Positions 8,722 through 17,090 of a DNA stretch of 64,000 nt are shown here, in pieces. The DNA is from an archaeon. Its GTDB lineage: Archaea; Thermoproteota; Nitrososphaeria; Nitrososphaerales; Gagatemarchaeaceae. The stretch covers positions 4,448 to 68,447 of the forward strand of contig JAKASK010000001.1 of assembly GCA_021819105.1 (NCBI GenBank), given 5' to 3'. The notes below the pieces were generated by a model. It was not told the DNA's origin. It saw nothing but the letters and a program-made list of their open reading frames with translations, and ran no database searches. The position numbers were made by a program, and so were the translations under genes. Numbering within the stretch: position 1 is the first letter of the stretch; every line of letters begins with the position of its first letter.

Positions 8722-9651
8722 ATGGCGCTGAAAGAGAAGCTGAGGGACGGCCCCGTCCTCTACGAGATCGTCCCGCCCAGGAAGGACACCTCGAGGTACC
8801 AGTCGGAGCTGAGGGGGGTCGAGGAGGTCCTCCATGACCCGAGGATAGACGCGGTGAACGTCCCCGAGCTGACGAAAAGGGAGGAAGGGGGGCGCGTCCG
8901 ATACTCCCCGGTGACCATCCCGCCCGAAGAGTACGCCCTGATGATCAAGGAATACAAGGAGCCGGTGGTCAACATGATAGCCCCGCGGCTCCCCATGGAG
9001 GCGTTCCTCCACAGGGCGCGGAAGGTCCTTGACGACTACGGGTTCCAGAACCTCGTCCTCGTCGGGAAGGAGAAGAGCGGAGACGTTCTTCCGGGGCCGG
9101 GGGTCCTCGAAGCGCTTGGTGCGCTCAGGCCGGTCAAAGGCGCTGGTGTCGCCCTCGGCGGGATCTGCATATTCGACCGGCGCTCCGTGGATACGGGCGA
9201 ATACGGCGAAGAAAACGGGCGGCTCGACGAGGCAAGACGGGTGTGGGCGAAGGCGAAGGCAGGGTGCGACTTCGTCACGGCGCAAATCGCCTTCGACCCC
9301 GGGCCGGCACTCGACTTCCTGACGTCCTACAAGGTGCTCTGCGACGCGAAGGGGACCGAGCCCGTCACCATCTTCGTGAGCCTCGCCACCATCCCCAGCC
9401 CGAGCATCCTCTCCCTGATCGAGTCCCTGGACGTCGTCGTCCCCCCCTCCATGAAGAGGGCCCTCGGCGGAGGGGCCCAGATGGGCCGGAGGTCCGTCGA
9501 ACTGTCGGCCGAGGTCTTCCGGGAGGTCGTTGCAGGGGTCGAAAGCCGCCGTCTCGACGTCCCCCTGGGGCTCCAGGTCGAGCAGGTGGGCGTGAACAGC
9601 GGCGGCCTCGCCCTCGAGCTCCTGGACAGGGTTCACCCGATGCTCCCCTGA
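8722..9651 (+). CDS. Methylenetetrahydrofolate reductase-like protein
   Basis: A 309-residue TIM-barrel protein of the MTHFR superfamily. The N-terminal YEIVPPRKDTSRYQ block matches the family's active-site region, whose glutamate assists hydride transfer; later parts include VNVPELTKREEGGR and the FVTAQIAFD strand. MTHFR reduces methylene- to methyl-tetrahydrofolate (or pterin), the likely donor for the methionine synthase just upstream. The ATG at 8722 begins just ahead of the conserved domain; an in-frame ATG at 8656 would add a Pro/Arg-rich leader without family resemblance. A gap of about 170 bases separates it from metE. Confidence 0.75.
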   Translation: MALKEKLRDGPVLYEIVPPRKDTSRYQSELRGVEEVLHDPRIDAVNVPELTKREEGGRVRYSPVTIPPEEYALMIKEYKEPVVNMIAPRLPMEAFLHRARKVLDDYGFQNLVLVGKEKSGDVLPGPGVLEALGALRPVKGAGVALGGICIFDRRSVDTGEYGEENGRLDEARRVWAKAKAGCDFVTAQIAFDPGPALDFLTSYKVLCDAKGTEPVTIFVSLATIPSPSILSLIESLDVVVPPSMKRALGGGAQMGRRSVELSAEVFREVVAGVESRRLDVPLGLQVEQVGVNSGGLALELLDRVHPMLP

Positions 9652-9691
9652 GGCCGGGCGGCCCCGGCCCGGGTCCGTCCGATATTGCGCG

Positions 9692-10783
9692 TCAGGTCTG
9701 CAACATCGAGACCCCGTCCCCGAGGTAGAGGCGGTGCTGGGCCCCGCGCGAGAACTGCAGCTTGAGCGCCGTGTCGTTCCCTATCACGCTGGAGGATATG
9801 GTGGTGTCGCAGTCCACCTCGCACCTCTGCATCACGATGGAGTCGCGTATCGAGGCCCTCTTGACCACCGTGTCGTCCCCCACCGCGACGTTGGGCCCGA
9901 GGGTGCACCCGGGCCCGATGACGCACCTCTCCCCGATGATGACTGGCCCTTTCAGCCTGACCTTGCCCACGGTGACCGTCTCCTTCCCGACCCCGACCTT
10001 CCCCTCGACCCGGGTCTCGGCCGACAGCCTCCCCTCTATCTCGAGGTTCGCCTGTAGGAGGAGGTGCCTGTTGGCCCGCAGCAGGCCGCCGGGGGTGCCC
10101 ATGTCGCCGCTCCACCCACGTATCTTCCTCACCCCCAGCCTCCCCCCCGATTCAAGCAGCTTCTGCAGGGCGTCTGTGATCTCCAGCTCCCCCCTGGCGC
10201 TCAGCCCTGTCCTGTCGATGGCGTCGAAGACGGCGGGCCCAAGCACGTAGGTCCCCTTCACGGCGAGGTTGCTCTTCGAGCGCTTCGGCTTCTCGACGAG
10301 GCGGACCACCCTCCCCCCTTCGACCTCGGCGATGCCATACCTCGAAGGGTCCGCGACCGGGGTGACCGAGAGGAGGCAGTCAAGCCCGGCCTCGGCGTAC
10401 ATCCTGATCGAGGGCTCGAGCTTCTCGTCGATGAGGCTGTCCGCGAGCACCGCGACGAAGGGGTCGCCTCCGACGAAGTCCCTGGCCGCCCTCACCGCGC
10501 TCGCGAGCCCCTTGGGGGGGCGGTGGTAGATGTATTCGATCTTCACGCCGAGCTTGGACCCGTCTCCGAGGACCGCCCTGACGTCGGTGTGCCTTTCGAG
10601 CCCCGACTCGTCGCTGACGGGGCCCAGCACCAACCCGACCTCCCCTATCCCTGCCTCGCGGAGCCTCCGGATGGCGAAGTGTATCATGGGCTGGTTCGCG
10701 ACCGGGACGATGTTCTTGTTGGAAGAGAAGGTCCAGGGCTTCAGCCTCGTCCCGTGCCCCCCGGCGATGACGACCCCCTTCAA
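9692..10783 (-). CDS. Sugar-phosphate nucleotidyltransferase with left-handed beta-helix tail
   Basis: A 363-residue RmlA/GlmU-like enzyme that couples a sugar 1-phosphate to an NTP. The N-terminal GT-A domain starts with VVIAGGHGTRLKPWT and NIVPVANQPMIHFAI, has the metal-site block VAVLADSLIDE, and contains LVEKPKRS and GELEITDALQKLL. After about residue 235 come hexapeptide turns (VGKETVTVGKVRLKG, VIIGERCVIGPGCT) of a left-handed beta-helix. This matches the archaeal long-form glucose-1-phosphate thymidylyl/uridylyltransferase. It is convergent with the MTHFR-like gene and fits the sugar-nucleotide genes at 1.3-3.7 kb. The GGHGTR motif keeps the nucleotide-loop glycines and arginine. Confidence 0.85.
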   Translation of the reverse strand: MKGVVIAGGHGTRLKPWTFSSNKNIVPVANQPMIHFAIRRLREAGIGEVGLVLGPVSDESGLERHTDVRAVLGDGSKLGVKIEYIYHRPPKGLASAVRAARDFVGGDPFVAVLADSLIDEKLEPSIRMYAEAGLDCLLSVTPVADPSRYGIAEVEGGRVVRLVEKPKRSKSNLAVKGTYVLGPAVFDAIDRTGLSARGELEITDALQKLLESGGRLGVRKIRGWSGDMGTPGGLLRANRHLLLQANLEIEGRLSAETRVEGKVGVGKETVTVGKVRLKGPVIIGERCVIGPGCTLGPNVAVGDDTVVKRASIRDSIVMQRCEVDCDTTISSSVIGNDTALKLQFSRGAQHRLYLGDGVSMLQT

Positions 10784-10875
10784 CCGGACCGCCCCGTCGC
10801 GAGAGGCATTCTTGTCAGGGGGTCCCCCTCTGCCCCTAAAATAATCTCGCCTTCGCGGAAGCGGCCGGCTCCGAG

Positions 10876-11472
10876 ATGCTTATCCTAAGCCCCCCCTCCG
10901 GTGCCCCCGTGAGCGCCCTCGTCAGGTTGGCCCTGGGCGAGCCGAAGGCTTTCGTCGTGCGGCTCCTCGCCCTTTCCTCGCTGGTGGCGCTGGTGACCGG
11001 CTCGCTGGCGCTGCGGGACCTCATCGCCGCATCTGCCCCCGCAGGCACGGGAGGGGCGGCGCTCTTCGTGGGGTACTTCCTGGCCGAGGCCGACGCCCTC
11101 CTCGCCGCCTGGCTGGTCCCAGTGTGGCTCGTGATCGCCGCGGCCTCCTTCATGGTGACCCTGGACTCGGCTCGCTCGTTCACCCAGACGGCCGGCCTCA
11201 TCAGAGACCTGGGAGGGTCCGACCGCCTGGGCACCGTCCTCCTCGCCAGGGGGGTCCTGCTCGCGCCCCTCTCGCTCGCCGTCGGGGTTTCGCTCGGAGT
11301 GGTGGCGTCCCAGGTGGTGTTCCGGGCCGCCGTTGTCCTCCTGGGCGCACCCTTCTACGTCCCAGAGCTGTCCCCTGGGTCGCTGGGGCTCGCCGCGCTC
11401 CTCGCGTTGACCGCTCTTCTTCTCGGCTCGGGGTCGTCCCTGGCCGTCTCGCGCCCAGGGGGGTCCCGCTGA
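10876..11472 (+). CDS. Multi-pass membrane protein, likely partner of the FtsX-like permease
   Basis: A 198-residue hydrophobic protein with about four membrane helices (for example LLALSSLVALVTGSLAL, WLVPVWLVIAAASFMVTL and LGLAALLALTALLLGSG). Between helices lies SARSFTQTAGLIRDLGGSD, an amphipathic loop like those in FtsX/MacB permeases. Its last codons overlap the start of the FtsX-like gene, so the two probably form one transporter with the ATPase encoded at 14918. No specific family signature beyond this is visible. Confidence 0.6.
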   Translation: MLILSPPSGAPVSALVRLALGEPKAFVVRLLALSSLVALVTGSLALRDLIAASAPAGTGGAALFVGYFLAEADALLAAWLVPVWLVIAAASFMVTLDSARSFTQTAGLIRDLGGSDRLGTVLLARGVLLAPLSLAVGVSLGVVASQVVFRAAVVLLGAPFYVPELSPGSLGLAALLALTALLLGSGSSLAVSRPGGSR

Positions 11473-12635
11473 CGCTCCGAAGGCTCACCCGGTGGAGAGA
11501 GGTAGGAGGGCTCTTCGCCCTGGTCCTCCTCGTCTCGGTCGCGGTGTCCTCGACGTCCATGCTTCTCTCCGGGTCCGCCAGCGCCTTCCTCTCGTCCCCG
11601 GGGACCGGCCCCGGCATCGTTGTCCTCTCGGGAGGGGGGAAAGTCCCCGCGACTGGGTCGGTCGACCTCAGCGTCGTCCAGGCCGCCGCGACTGTGCCGG
11701 GGGTCCTGGGCGCCAGCCCCGAGGTGTACGCCCCGGTCGAAGTCGGGGGGGCCGTGGCAGTGGTCAGGGGGGTCAACCTGTCGGACTTCGCGTCGGTCCA
11801 GTCCATCAGCCTGGTCCAGGGGAGCCTCGACCCCCTGGGCAACGCGACGGTCTACGCTGGGGTCGGCCTTGCCCGCCAGCTGGGCCTGGGGGTCGGGGCA
11901 CAGGTCGCCCTGCGCGGGGTCCTGTCGGGGTCCTCCGCTGACGTCCGGGTGGCGGCCATAGTCTCCGCAGGCTCTCCCTACGACTCGGAGCTCATCTCGT
12001 CGCTCCAGCTGGCCAGGGGGCTGCTGGGGCTCTCGGCGTCTGCGGTGACCTTCGACCGGCTCAAAGTCGACCCTGCCGTGTTCAACGACACCCTGCTCCT
12101 CCGGGCCATCGCGAAGGGGTCCCCGCAGTCCGGCGGCGCGGCCGGGAACGCGGTCGTCCAGCAGCTTCAGCTGGCCCCCACGGCGAGCCTCGTCTCGGTC
12201 TTCACGTCGGGGGTGCCCGCGCCTTCCATCGAGTCGATGCTCGGCAGGGGGGTCGGGGTGGTCCAGGCCGCCTTCGAAGCGCTCGACGTCGTCGTGCTGC
12301 TGGCGTCCTTCCTCGCCGTCTACTTCGCGACCTCCTACTGGCTGGAGTCCGCACGGTCCACCAGCGAGGCGCTCGCGGCCCTGGGCATGGGGAGGAGGAT
12401 GGAGCTTGGGTGGCACCTGGGCGCCGCGGTCCCGGTTTCGCTCCTGGCCGGGGGCGCAGGCTTCCTGGCGGCGTACCTCGGGGTGCGGTACCTGGCGGCC
12501 GAGGGGGCGCTGGAGTTCTTCTTCCAGCCGGTGCAGGTGCCGTTGGACCCCGCCGCCCTGCTCATCTCCTGCGTCGGCCCAGCGGCTGCCGTGGCGGCCT
12601 CCGTCGTGGTCGGCCTGGCATCAAGGCGCCGCTAG
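11469..12635 (+). CDS. FtsX/MacB-type ABC exporter permease
   Basis: After one N-terminal helix (GLFALVLLVSVAVSSTSML) comes a MacB-like extracytoplasmic domain of about 230 residues (VPGVLGASPEVYAPVEVGG, VVRGVNLSDF, YAGVGLARQLGLGVG), then three C-terminal helices with the FtsX-type loop ARSTSEALAALGMGRR. Such permeases export lipids, peptides or act on the envelope. No ATG, GTG or TTG precedes the first helix in frame close to the upstream stop; the codon overlapping that stop is CTG (11469), so the start is uncertain and may be non-standard. The ATP-binding subunit is likely the gene at 14918. Confidence 0.7.
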   Translation: MTLRRLTRWREVGGLFALVLLVSVAVSSTSMLLSGSASAFLSSPGTGPGIVVLSGGGKVPATGSVDLSVVQAAATVPGVLGASPEVYAPVEVGGAVAVVRGVNLSDFASVQSISLVQGSLDPLGNATVYAGVGLARQLGLGVGAQVALRGVLSGSSADVRVAAIVSAGSPYDSELISSLQLARGLLGLSASAVTFDRLKVDPAVFNDTLLLRAIAKGSPQSGGAAGNAVVQQLQLAPTASLVSVFTSGVPAPSIESMLGRGVGVVQAAFEALDVVVLLASFLAVYFATSYWLESARSTSEALAALGMGRRMELGWHLGAAVPVSLLAGGAGFLAAYLGVRYLAAEGALEFFFQPVQVPLDPAALLISCVGPAAAVAASVVVGLASRRR

Positions 12636-12658
12636 CCAATCTACCAGCATGCACACCA

Positions 12659-12667
12659 AAAATCTAT
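12659..12667 (+). promoter_or_regulatory. TATA box of ACT-V4R gene 1
   Basis: AAATCTATA lies about 30 bases before the GTG start at 12693, in an AT-rich patch between two GC-rich genes. Confidence 0.5.
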
Positions 12668-12692
12668 AGGAACCCTTTGGAGAAGCAACGCC

Positions 12693-13475
12693 GTGCCGAA
12701 GGGGAAGGACGTGATCGTCTACGAAAGGGAGAAGGGGGCCAAGCTCTTTCTGGTCGCAGTGAGGCTGGAGCACAGGGTGGGGGCCCTCACCGACCTCTCG
12801 TCGAGGATCGAGCGCGCGAAGTTCAGGTTTGTTTCCGGCTTCGTCGGTCCGGAGAGAGAAGGAGGCTACGCCCGATGCAGCTGGTACGTCGAGGCCACCG
12901 AGGGGAGGCCCTCCAAGGCCGAGGTGAAGGCGCTGCTCCTGACGTCCCCCTACGTCAAGGACGTGGAGGTGGCCGAGGCGCACAAAGGGATGCTGGTGGA
13001 CGCGCTGAGCTTCCCGCTCAGGTGGAGCACGGGGGACAGGGCGATATTGATACGGACGCACTTCTTCGAGGTCATGGAACGGGCGATAAGGTCGCTGCTT
13101 TCGACCGGCGCCGACGTCCTCCTCTACCAGATGGGGTACAACCACGGGAAGCCTTCGTGGGAAGACCTGCTCGGCGCCTACAAGGTGGACACAAGAGAAG
13201 ACCTGGACGAGGTCATCGCCATCTACTCAGCGGTGGGGTGGGGGAAGATGGAGGTCTCGGCCTTCGGCAAGGAAGCGAAGCGCGCCGCGGTGGAGGTCCA
13301 CGAATGCTTCGAGTGCACCGAGAGATCCCAGGAAGCCCGCACAGGGTGCAACTTCATGCGCGGCCACCTGGCGGGGCTCTTCGCCACCGTCTTTGGCGAC
13401 GAGGGGGTGAGGGTGACAGAGTCGAAGTGCGTGAAGGACGGCGCCTCGGTCTGCGAGTTCTCGGTCGGGTCCTGA
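12693..13475 (+). CDS. ACT-like plus V4R domain protein, paralogue 1
   Basis: A 260-residue protein with an ACT-like N-terminal half (FLVAVRLEHRVGALTDLSSR) and a C-terminal V4R (vinyl 4-reductase-type) half. V4R domains bind small hydrophobic ligands. The V4R part keeps several cysteines (ECFECTERS, TGCNF, SKCVKDGASVCEF), a possible metal or ligand site, and the GHLAGLF helix. ACT domains also bind small molecules, so this looks like a two-part sensor without a DNA-binding domain. Two paralogues lie at 15595 and 19859. Start is GTG at 12693, supported by a TATA box. Partner and ligand are unknown. Confidence 0.75.
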   Translation: MPKGKDVIVYEREKGAKLFLVAVRLEHRVGALTDLSSRIERAKFRFVSGFVGPEREGGYARCSWYVEATEGRPSKAEVKALLLTSPYVKDVEVAEAHKGMLVDALSFPLRWSTGDRAILIRTHFFEVMERAIRSLLSTGADVLLYQMGYNHGKPSWEDLLGAYKVDTREDLDEVIAIYSAVGWGKMEVSAFGKEAKRAAVEVHECFECTERSQEARTGCNFMRGHLAGLFATVFGDEGVRVTESKCVKDGASVCEFSVGS

Positions 13476-13556
13476 ACTACTCCAGGCGGACCGGCCGCCG
13501 GCCGCCTGTAGCCGCCGGACAACGCAGAAGAACAGCCCCGGAGGCTCTCTGCGCGG

Positions 13557-14717
13557 TTGGACTTCCTCTTCTTCCTGGGGGTGCTGGGGTGGGTCGCAGG
13601 CGTCGCCCTCTTCACCCTCACCGGCTATTCCACCGTCCTCTTCGTCCTGGGGTCTCGGCCCCTCGCTGCCGACCCCGGGGTGGCTCCCAGCTCCCCGAAA
13701 GTGACTGTGGTCGTCTCAGCCCTCAGGGGAGGGGACGCGGTAAGGGAGACCCTCAGGAGGGCGGACGCCATCGACTATCCCGGCGTCGAGCTCGTGCTCG
13801 CTCTCGGGGAGGGGGGGACGGAAGACCAGGCCCTCGGCGAGGGGCTGGCGGACCCGCTCCGGGTCTTCGTCGCAGGCGAACAAGGAGGGAAGGCGCACAC
13901 CCTGAACTGGGCGGTCCCCGACGCCGGGGGGGAGTTCGTGCTGCTGCTCGACGAAGACTCCCTCGTGGAGCCTGACTGCATCAAGGAGATGCTCCCCCGC
14001 GCCAGGGGCGAGGACTGCTGGGCCGTCGTCGGCGAGCCTTTCTCCTCCAACGCCCGCTCGGGGGTGATTCAGCGGACCCTAGACCTCGAGTCCAAGGCCT
14101 GGGCCAGGGTCGCCAGGGCGAAGGACAGGCTGGGGCTGTTCCTCCCTGCCACTGGCTTCTTCGCCCTCGTCCGCAGGGGGTCGCTGCCTGAAGGCGAGGC
14201 GTGGGACGAGGAGGCCCTCGCCGAGGACACAGACCTCTCGCTGAGGCAAGAGGCGAGGGGGATGAGGGTCCGGCTCTCCGGGGCGAGGGTCGGCATCGAA
14301 GCCCCTTCAAACCTGGGCGACCTGGCGCGGCAGAGGCTCCGCTGGTACAAGGGGATGTTCGACGCCCTGTGGAAGAACCGGGGGGCGCTGTCGCACCTGC
14401 CGCTCTCTGAGCGCTTCGACGTCGCCATGTCCCTGCTCTCCCCGCTGGCGCCCGGGGGGTTCGTCGTCCTGCTGCTGCTCGCACCCGTCTGGCCGTGGGT
14501 CCTCGGCCCGGCCGTGCTCGGGGTCCTCGCCCTCTACGTCCTGGGCGCATGGGTCTCTTCCGCGGGGCTCGAGGAGGGGCGCGCAGGCGTCGTCTTCTTC
14601 TCCGTCCCCTACGCCATCATCCAGGGGGTCGTCGCCCTCGCGGCCCTGGCCGCATTCCTCCTGCACGTCAGGGTCAGTTGGAGGAGGACCCCGAAGTCCG
14701 GCGACAGGACCTCCTGA
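13557..14717 (+). CDS. Membrane-bound family 2 glycosyltransferase
   Basis: A 386-residue glycosyltransferase with an N-terminal helix (FFLGVLGWVAGVALF), a GT-A catalytic domain and three or so C-terminal helices. The active-site motifs are present: LLDEDSL (metal-binding DxD type), EDTDLSLR, and QRLRW, the Q-x-x-R-W signature of processive or membrane GT2 enzymes (hyaluronan/cellulose synthase-like). Likely transfers sugars from a nucleotide donor to lipid or polysaccharide on the inner membrane face, using products of the sugar-nucleotide genes at 1.3-3.7 and 9.7-10.8 kb. The start is TTG at 13557. Confidence 0.85.
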   Translation: MDFLFFLGVLGWVAGVALFTLTGYSTVLFVLGSRPLAADPGVAPSSPKVTVVVSALRGGDAVRETLRRADAIDYPGVELVLALGEGGTEDQALGEGLADPLRVFVAGEQGGKAHTLNWAVPDAGGEFVLLLDEDSLVEPDCIKEMLPRARGEDCWAVVGEPFSSNARSGVIQRTLDLESKAWARVARAKDRLGLFLPATGFFALVRRGSLPEGEAWDEEALAEDTDLSLRQEARGMRVRLSGARVGIEAPSNLGDLARQRLRWYKGMFDALWKNRGALSHLPLSERFDVAMSLLSPLAPGGFVVLLLLAPVWPWVLGPAVLGVLALYVLGAWVSSAGLEEGRAGVVFFSVPYAIIQGVVALAALAAFLLHVRVSWRRTPKSGDRTS

Positions 14718-14883
14718 GCGCCCCTCGCTATCATTCTAGACTGCGACGACCCCCTGCGCTGGGCCTTCAACGCTCCCCGGCCGAAGTGGGTCGGGGAGGG
14801 ACGGCCGAGGTCCTCCGCAGCGTCGCACCGGGGCTGGGGTGGCGCCCCATCTGCGGGTCGCGGGGTCGAGCCCGGCCCCATCG

Positions 14884-14891
14884 CCTTAAAG
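14884..14891 (+). promoter_or_regulatory. Possible TATA box of the ABC ATPase gene
   Basis: CCTTAAAG, about 30 bases before the TTG at 14918, is the only AT-rich patch in the 200-base gap. Confidence 0.45.
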
Positions 14892-14917
14892 CCCGGCCGG
14901 AGCCGTCCAGGGCACAG

Positions 14918-15592
14918 TTGGACACCGCCGTCCTTTCGCTGACCGACGTCTGGAAGTCCTACTCGGCCGGCGACCACGTTCTGAAGGGGGTCAACCTGAC
15001 GGTGGGGAGGGGGGAGTTCGTAGGCGTCTACGGCCGGTCGGGGTCCGGCAAGTCCACTCTGCTCAGGCTCATGGGGCTCCTCGACAGGCCGTCGAAGGGC
15101 TCGGTGAGGGTCGCAGGGGAGGAGACCGCGGGGATGGGCGAGTCGGAGGCGGCCCGGATCAGAAGGGAGAAGGTCGGCTACATCTTCCAGGGGTTCAATC
15201 TGATCCCCCACATAACGGCCCGGGAGAACATCGAGGTCCCGATGTGGCTAGGGGGGGTTAAGGGGGCCGAGCGGCGGGAGAGGGCCCTGGCTGACCTCGG
15301 GCGCTTCGGGCTGGAGCGGCTCGGAGAGCGGCTTCCGAAGGAGATGAGCCATGGGGAGCAGCAGCGGATCGCCGCCATAAGGGCGATGGTGACCAGGCCC
15401 GCGGTCGTCCTCGCCGACGAGCCCACGTCCTCCCTCGACGACGAGAACGCGAAGGCGCTGCTCGACCTGATGGCTTCGTTCAACCGGGACCTCGGGACCA
15501 CGGTGGTCATGGTCTCGACCAGCGCCGAGGAAGCCGGGGTCGGGACCGCGGTCTACAGGCTCTCGAGCGGGGCTCTTTCGCGGGAAAGGTAG
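14918..15592 (+). CDS. ABC transporter ATP-binding protein, LolD/MacB type
   Basis: A 224-residue ATPase. Walker A is GRSGSGKST (residues 39-47), the Q-loop is in YIFQGFNLIPHIT, the signature reads MSHGEQQRIAAIRAM (His replaces a usual Gly of LSGGEQ), and Walker B is VVLADEPTSSLD. Length and sequence fit the LolD/MacB/FtsE class that powers FtsX-like permeases, and such permease genes lie at 10876-12635. Separation by two unrelated genes is odd, but the pairing is the best candidate. The expected switch histidine is missing near VMVSTSAEE, where Thr or Ser sits instead, so hydrolysis may be weak. Confidence 0.85.
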   Translation: MDTAVLSLTDVWKSYSAGDHVLKGVNLTVGRGEFVGVYGRSGSGKSTLLRLMGLLDRPSKGSVRVAGEETAGMGESEAARIRREKVGYIFQGFNLIPHITARENIEVPMWLGGVKGAERRERALADLGRFGLERLGERLPKEMSHGEQQRIAAIRAMVTRPAVVLADEPTSSLDDENAKALLDLMASFNRDLGTTVVMVSTSAEEAGVGTAVYRLSSGALSRER

Positions 15593-15594
15593 CC

Positions 15595-16377
15595 CTACTG
15601 GGGCCTCTTCGCCTGCTTCCTCACCTTGAACGAATAGCTGTTCGAAGCGGGGTCGTAGTCGGTGGGGTCTGCGGCCAGCCGCTGGCCGGCGTGGTACTCG
15701 AGCATCCCCACCATCATCCCGGTGAGGAATCTGCCGAGCCCAGCGCTCACCCTCTCCCCCTTCAGAGTCGGAATAGACGAGAGCTTCACCCCGTACAGCT
15801 CGGGGGTCTCCGTGATCTCCGCCACCGCCCACCCCTGGGCCCTTATCCACGACATGATGTTCCCCAGGTCCCATGTCGCCCCGACCTTCTTCCTGTAGTC
15901 CTCCATGTCTGCCAAAGTCGCGACCGAGTAGGCCCTCCCCTGCTCGTAGGCCATGACCTCCCCGGCCGAACCGAATATCTCCACGAGCCTCCCTTCGACC
16001 TGGCCGAAGGCTGACGCGCCGACCATCAGCACCCTCCCGTCGAAGACCGTGGACATCGGGAACATGAACTCCTCGTGCATGGCTCCATGCATGGGCGCGA
16101 CCTTCACGTCCCTCACGAAGGGGAGGGATGCGAGCTTCCGCCGCAGCTCGTCCGGGCCCATCTTCGCCTTCGACAGGTCGCAGAAGAACGCGTTGGCGAA
16201 GAGCTTGGCCGCCTCGTCCACCTGCCCATGGGAAGAGATGAAATTGACGCCGCTCTGGGAGAACACCTCCGTGACCTTGTTGAGGACCCCCACCGCGTCC
16301 TCGCCTACCACCAGGACCTCGTAGACGTTGTCCCCTGGGGGCCTGGTGGACATGAGGAACCTCGGGAGGTAATCCAA
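15595..16377 (-). CDS. ACT-like plus V4R domain protein, paralogue 2
   Basis: A 260-residue paralogue of the proteins at 12693 and 19859. The ACT-like half reads YEVLVVGEDAVGVLNKVTEV, followed by the linking block HGAMHEEFMFPMSTVFDGR and a V4R-like half (VMAYEQGRAY, RFLTGMMVGMLEYHAG). Unlike its paralogues, the C-terminal half has none of the clustered cysteines, so any metal or thiol chemistry is lost. It is convergent with the ABC ATPase, with only two bases between stops. Its upstream side borders the decayed insertion element at 16.4-17.8 kb. Function unknown. Confidence 0.7.
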   Translation of the reverse strand: MDYLPRFLMSTRPPGDNVYEVLVVGEDAVGVLNKVTEVFSQSGVNFISSHGQVDEAAKLFANAFFCDLSKAKMGPDELRRKLASLPFVRDVKVAPMHGAMHEEFMFPMSTVFDGRVLMVGASAFGQVEGRLVEIFGSAGEVMAYEQGRAYSVATLADMEDYRKKVGATWDLGNIMSWIRAQGWAVAEITETPELYGVKLSSIPTLKGERVSAGLGRFLTGMMVGMLEYHAGQRLAADPTDYDPASNSYSFKVRKQAKRPQ

Positions 16378-16405
16378 CTGATTTTGCGCGATTTCTACCA
16401 GTCTT

Positions 16406-16418
16406 TAACGTTTGTTAA
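16406..16418 (+). repeat. Left flanking direct repeat of the insertion element
   Basis: TAACGTTTGTTAA here and TAACGTCTGTTAA at 17826-17838 agree at 12 of 13 bases in the same orientation and lie directly outside the inverted repeats. This fits an old target-site duplication, though both are themselves near-palindromic and could be part of the element ends. Confidence 0.4.
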
Positions 16419-16470
16419 GTCTAGGCTCCGGCAAGTTGGCGTGCCTCGGTTCCCGCCGTAAAGAGCCGGG
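16418..16470 (+). repeat. Left terminal inverted repeat
   Basis: The 39 bases at 16432-16470 match the reverse complement of 17772-17810 at 37 positions, and the outer 14 bases match at 11. This is a terminal inverted repeat of about 53 bases bounding a 1.4-kb unit. Confidence 0.75.
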
Positions 16471-16515
16471 CATTTTGAGGTGTTCTGAATCGCCGTTATC
16501 CAAGGTTCTCCCCCT

Positions 16516-17090
16516 CTATTTTGATTCCAGCCGCCTCAGCGGTGTCTTTCCGTCCAACGCTATGTGCGGCCTGAAGTAGTTGTGGAAGAGCATCATTCCC
16601 TCGATTACTGGGGAGTCATCCTCTTCAGCCCCCGCATCACCTTCTCCCTGTCCCTCGTTTCCCCGTTCTGCCTCTCCGCCTTGTTGTTGTAGATTTCGCC
16701 GTCAAACCGGGTTTCCTGAACGTGAACGGCGTCCTTGTCCACCTACTGTAACTTCTGAACGAAGGCCGTATGGTATAACTTCAGGCCATCCCTCGTCAGC
16801 TTCTTCGGAACCTTCTCGGCCACTTCCTCGGCCCGTCTGAACAGGTTGTTCGTGTCGTGGGTCTCCTTCCAGTGGGGACCTCCTGTGCTAAACTGAACCG
16901 AGTCTCGTCGTCCATCATGGCGAAGAGATATTTCCTGTTCCCCCGAATCTTCACGTAAAGCTCGTCCGCCCGCCAGTGGTCGACAAGCTGAGGGAATATT
17001 TGGTCGAGATAGCCGTCCATCAGGGAGACATACTTCCTGAACCAGTGGCCCAAGAATCGTAGGCGAGAATCTTCTGGAGTTTCACATGAT
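16516..17090 (-). pseudogene. IS6/IS240-like DDE transposase, frameshifted and truncated
   Basis: On the minus strand the readable pieces are HWRADELYVKIRGNRKYLF and MMDDETRFSLAQEV (first catalytic Asp region), then in another frame HDTNNLFRRAEEVAEKVPKK and DGLKLYHTAFVQKL, an in-frame TAG, then NNKAERQNGETRDREKVMRG, and in a third frame FHNYFRPHIALDGKTPLRRL. This order (WxxDExYVK, then the NxxER region, then the HNYxRPH tail) matches IS6-family transposases. At least two frameshifts and one stop break it. The N-terminal HTH part is missing, cut off next to the methyltransferase stop. Confidence 0.75.

Noticed and set aside
14868-14896. tRNA-like T-arm sequence near the ABC ATPase
   Set aside because: GGTCGAGCC lacks the TTC of a T-loop and no matching acceptor, D or anticodon arm could be found.
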